From JBNJEL01 sp051745835 (GTDB lineage Bacteria; Bacillota; Halanaerobiia; Halobacteroidales; Acetohalobiaceae), in assembly GCA_051745835.1 (NCBI GenBank), contig JBNJEL010000042.1, positions 1-15,216 on the forward strand: a stretch of 15,216 nucleotides of DNA. Reading direction: 5' to 3'. Made by a program: the position numbers and the translations under genes. Below are positions 14,905-15,216 of this stretch, piece by piece (within the stretch, counting starts at the first letter, position 1; each line of letters starts with the position of its first letter). Under the pieces are notes generated by a model. That model was not told where the DNA came from. It worked only from the letters and a program-made list of their open reading frames with translations, and made no database searches.

Positions 14905-14915
14905 TCTTATATATT

Positions 14916-15215
14916 TTACTCCATCATCTTATCTAGTGGACTAGTAATCTTAGAGATAACATTATTACTAACATGAGTATACACTTCCGTAGTTTTAGAA
15001 CTCTTATGACCTAATAGTTTCTGAATATATCGCAAATCAGTTCCCCGCTCTAACAGATGAGTAGCAAATGAATGTCTCAAACTGTGAACTGACACATCCT
15101 TACTTATTTTTGCTCTTCGACATGCATTCTTAAATACTCTCTGTACTAACCTTCTACTTAAATGCTTGTCCTTATATATCCTACATATTACAATACTTGA
15201 TAAATTAACATTCTC
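14916..15215 (-). CDS. Tyrosine recombinase/integrase, C-terminal part (5' end outside window)
   Basis: The last 99 residues of an XerC/D-like tyrosine recombinase, which cuts and rejoins DNA at specific sites. The catalytic block is complete in this part: VSVHSLRHSFATHLLERGTD with the HxxR arginine, YIQKLLGHKSSKTTEVYTHVS with the second histidine, and the nucleophile Tyr in TEVYTHV. Upstream, KHLSRRLVQRVFKNACRRAKI fits the helix before the catalytic core, and the frame is open to the window edge. The motif HSLRHSFATHLLE and the KSSKTTEVYTHV ending resemble recombinases of integron-like or solo type rather than chromosomal XerC/D, but the missing N-terminus prevents a firm choice. A perfect palindrome lies 12 bases past its stop. 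A broken fic gene follows, which suggests a mobile or decaying region. Confidence 0.93.
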   Translation of the reverse strand, partial: ENVNLSSIVICRIYKDKHLSRRLVQRVFKNACRRAKISKDVSVHSLRHSFATHLLERGTDLRYIQKLLGHKSSKTTEVYTHVSNNVISKITSPLDKMME

Positions 15216-15216
15216 C

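Noticed and set aside
14876..14910. The 26-bp palindrome as terminator of the recombinase gene
   Set aside because: No U-run follows the stem on the minus strand, and the similar upstream copy is not symmetric.
14109..15215. Fic plus recombinase as a new defence or toxin-antitoxin module
   Set aside because: The fic gene is broken, no antitoxin-like partner is visible, and the recombinase is cut by the window edge; proximity alone is not evidence.

Overview
The window comes from a low-GC Gram-positive bacterium. Strong AGGAGG-type ribosome binding sites, sigma-A-like promoters and a textbook SAM-I riboswitch all point to the Firmicutes. Several proteins are rich in Asp and Glu, and the HU protein carries an extra charged loop. 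Together with the folate and cobalamin enzymes this suggests a halophilic anaerobe such as the Halanaerobiales (Halobacteroidaceae-like). That placement is inference; no marker gene proves it.

Left flank (1-1130): the 3' part of an IS30-family transposase on the + strand is followed by about 280 AT-rich bases. Two small genes follow on the minus strand: a five-cysteine DUF1540 protein with its own terminator, and a very acidic 66-residue protein. Between 1203 and 2515 lie a DUF421/YetF membrane protein and a PadR-type repressor. The leader of the DUF421 gene holds an 11-bp inverted repeat that could hide its ribosome binding site. The PadR promoter overlaps ACTT-type repeats that could be its operator.

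Core (2595-12789), all on the minus strand: (a) a Mur ligase related to MurE but without the usual diaminopimelate motif; (b) a methionine unit, metH then metF, driven by a perfect TTGACA-N17-TATAAT promoter, controlled by a SAM-I riboswitch with overlapping antiterminator and terminator, and closed by a terminator after metF; (c) an aspartate-family operon, pheB-like ACT protein - hom - ask - thrB, with a TGn-extended -10 promoter; (d) a branched-chain aminotransferase, ilvE. The aspartate operon makes homoserine and phosphohomoserine. MetF and MetH supply the methyl group that turns homocysteine into methionine, and SAM shuts that arm off. Four ACT domains occur in the aspartate operon and a CASTOR-like ACT protein lies just outside it, so this is a dense amino-acid-sensing neighbourhood.

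Right flank (12932-15216): an HU protein with an unusual insertion and the ACT_7-type protein, then about 290 bases without a gene. Next come a broken fic gene, a 26-bp perfect palindrome with a degenerate upstream copy, and the C-terminal half of a tyrosine recombinase that runs off the window. This end and the IS30 end look like accessory DNA flanking a housekeeping amino-acid block.

Many start codons were moved downstream from the longest open frame because the Shine-Dalgarno sequence lies inside that frame. The strongest leads outside routine annotation are the palindrome next to the recombinase, the anti-Shine-Dalgarno repeat before the DUF421 gene, the non-canonical Mur ligase and the PadR operator candidate. 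I found no convincing wholly new multi-gene system.
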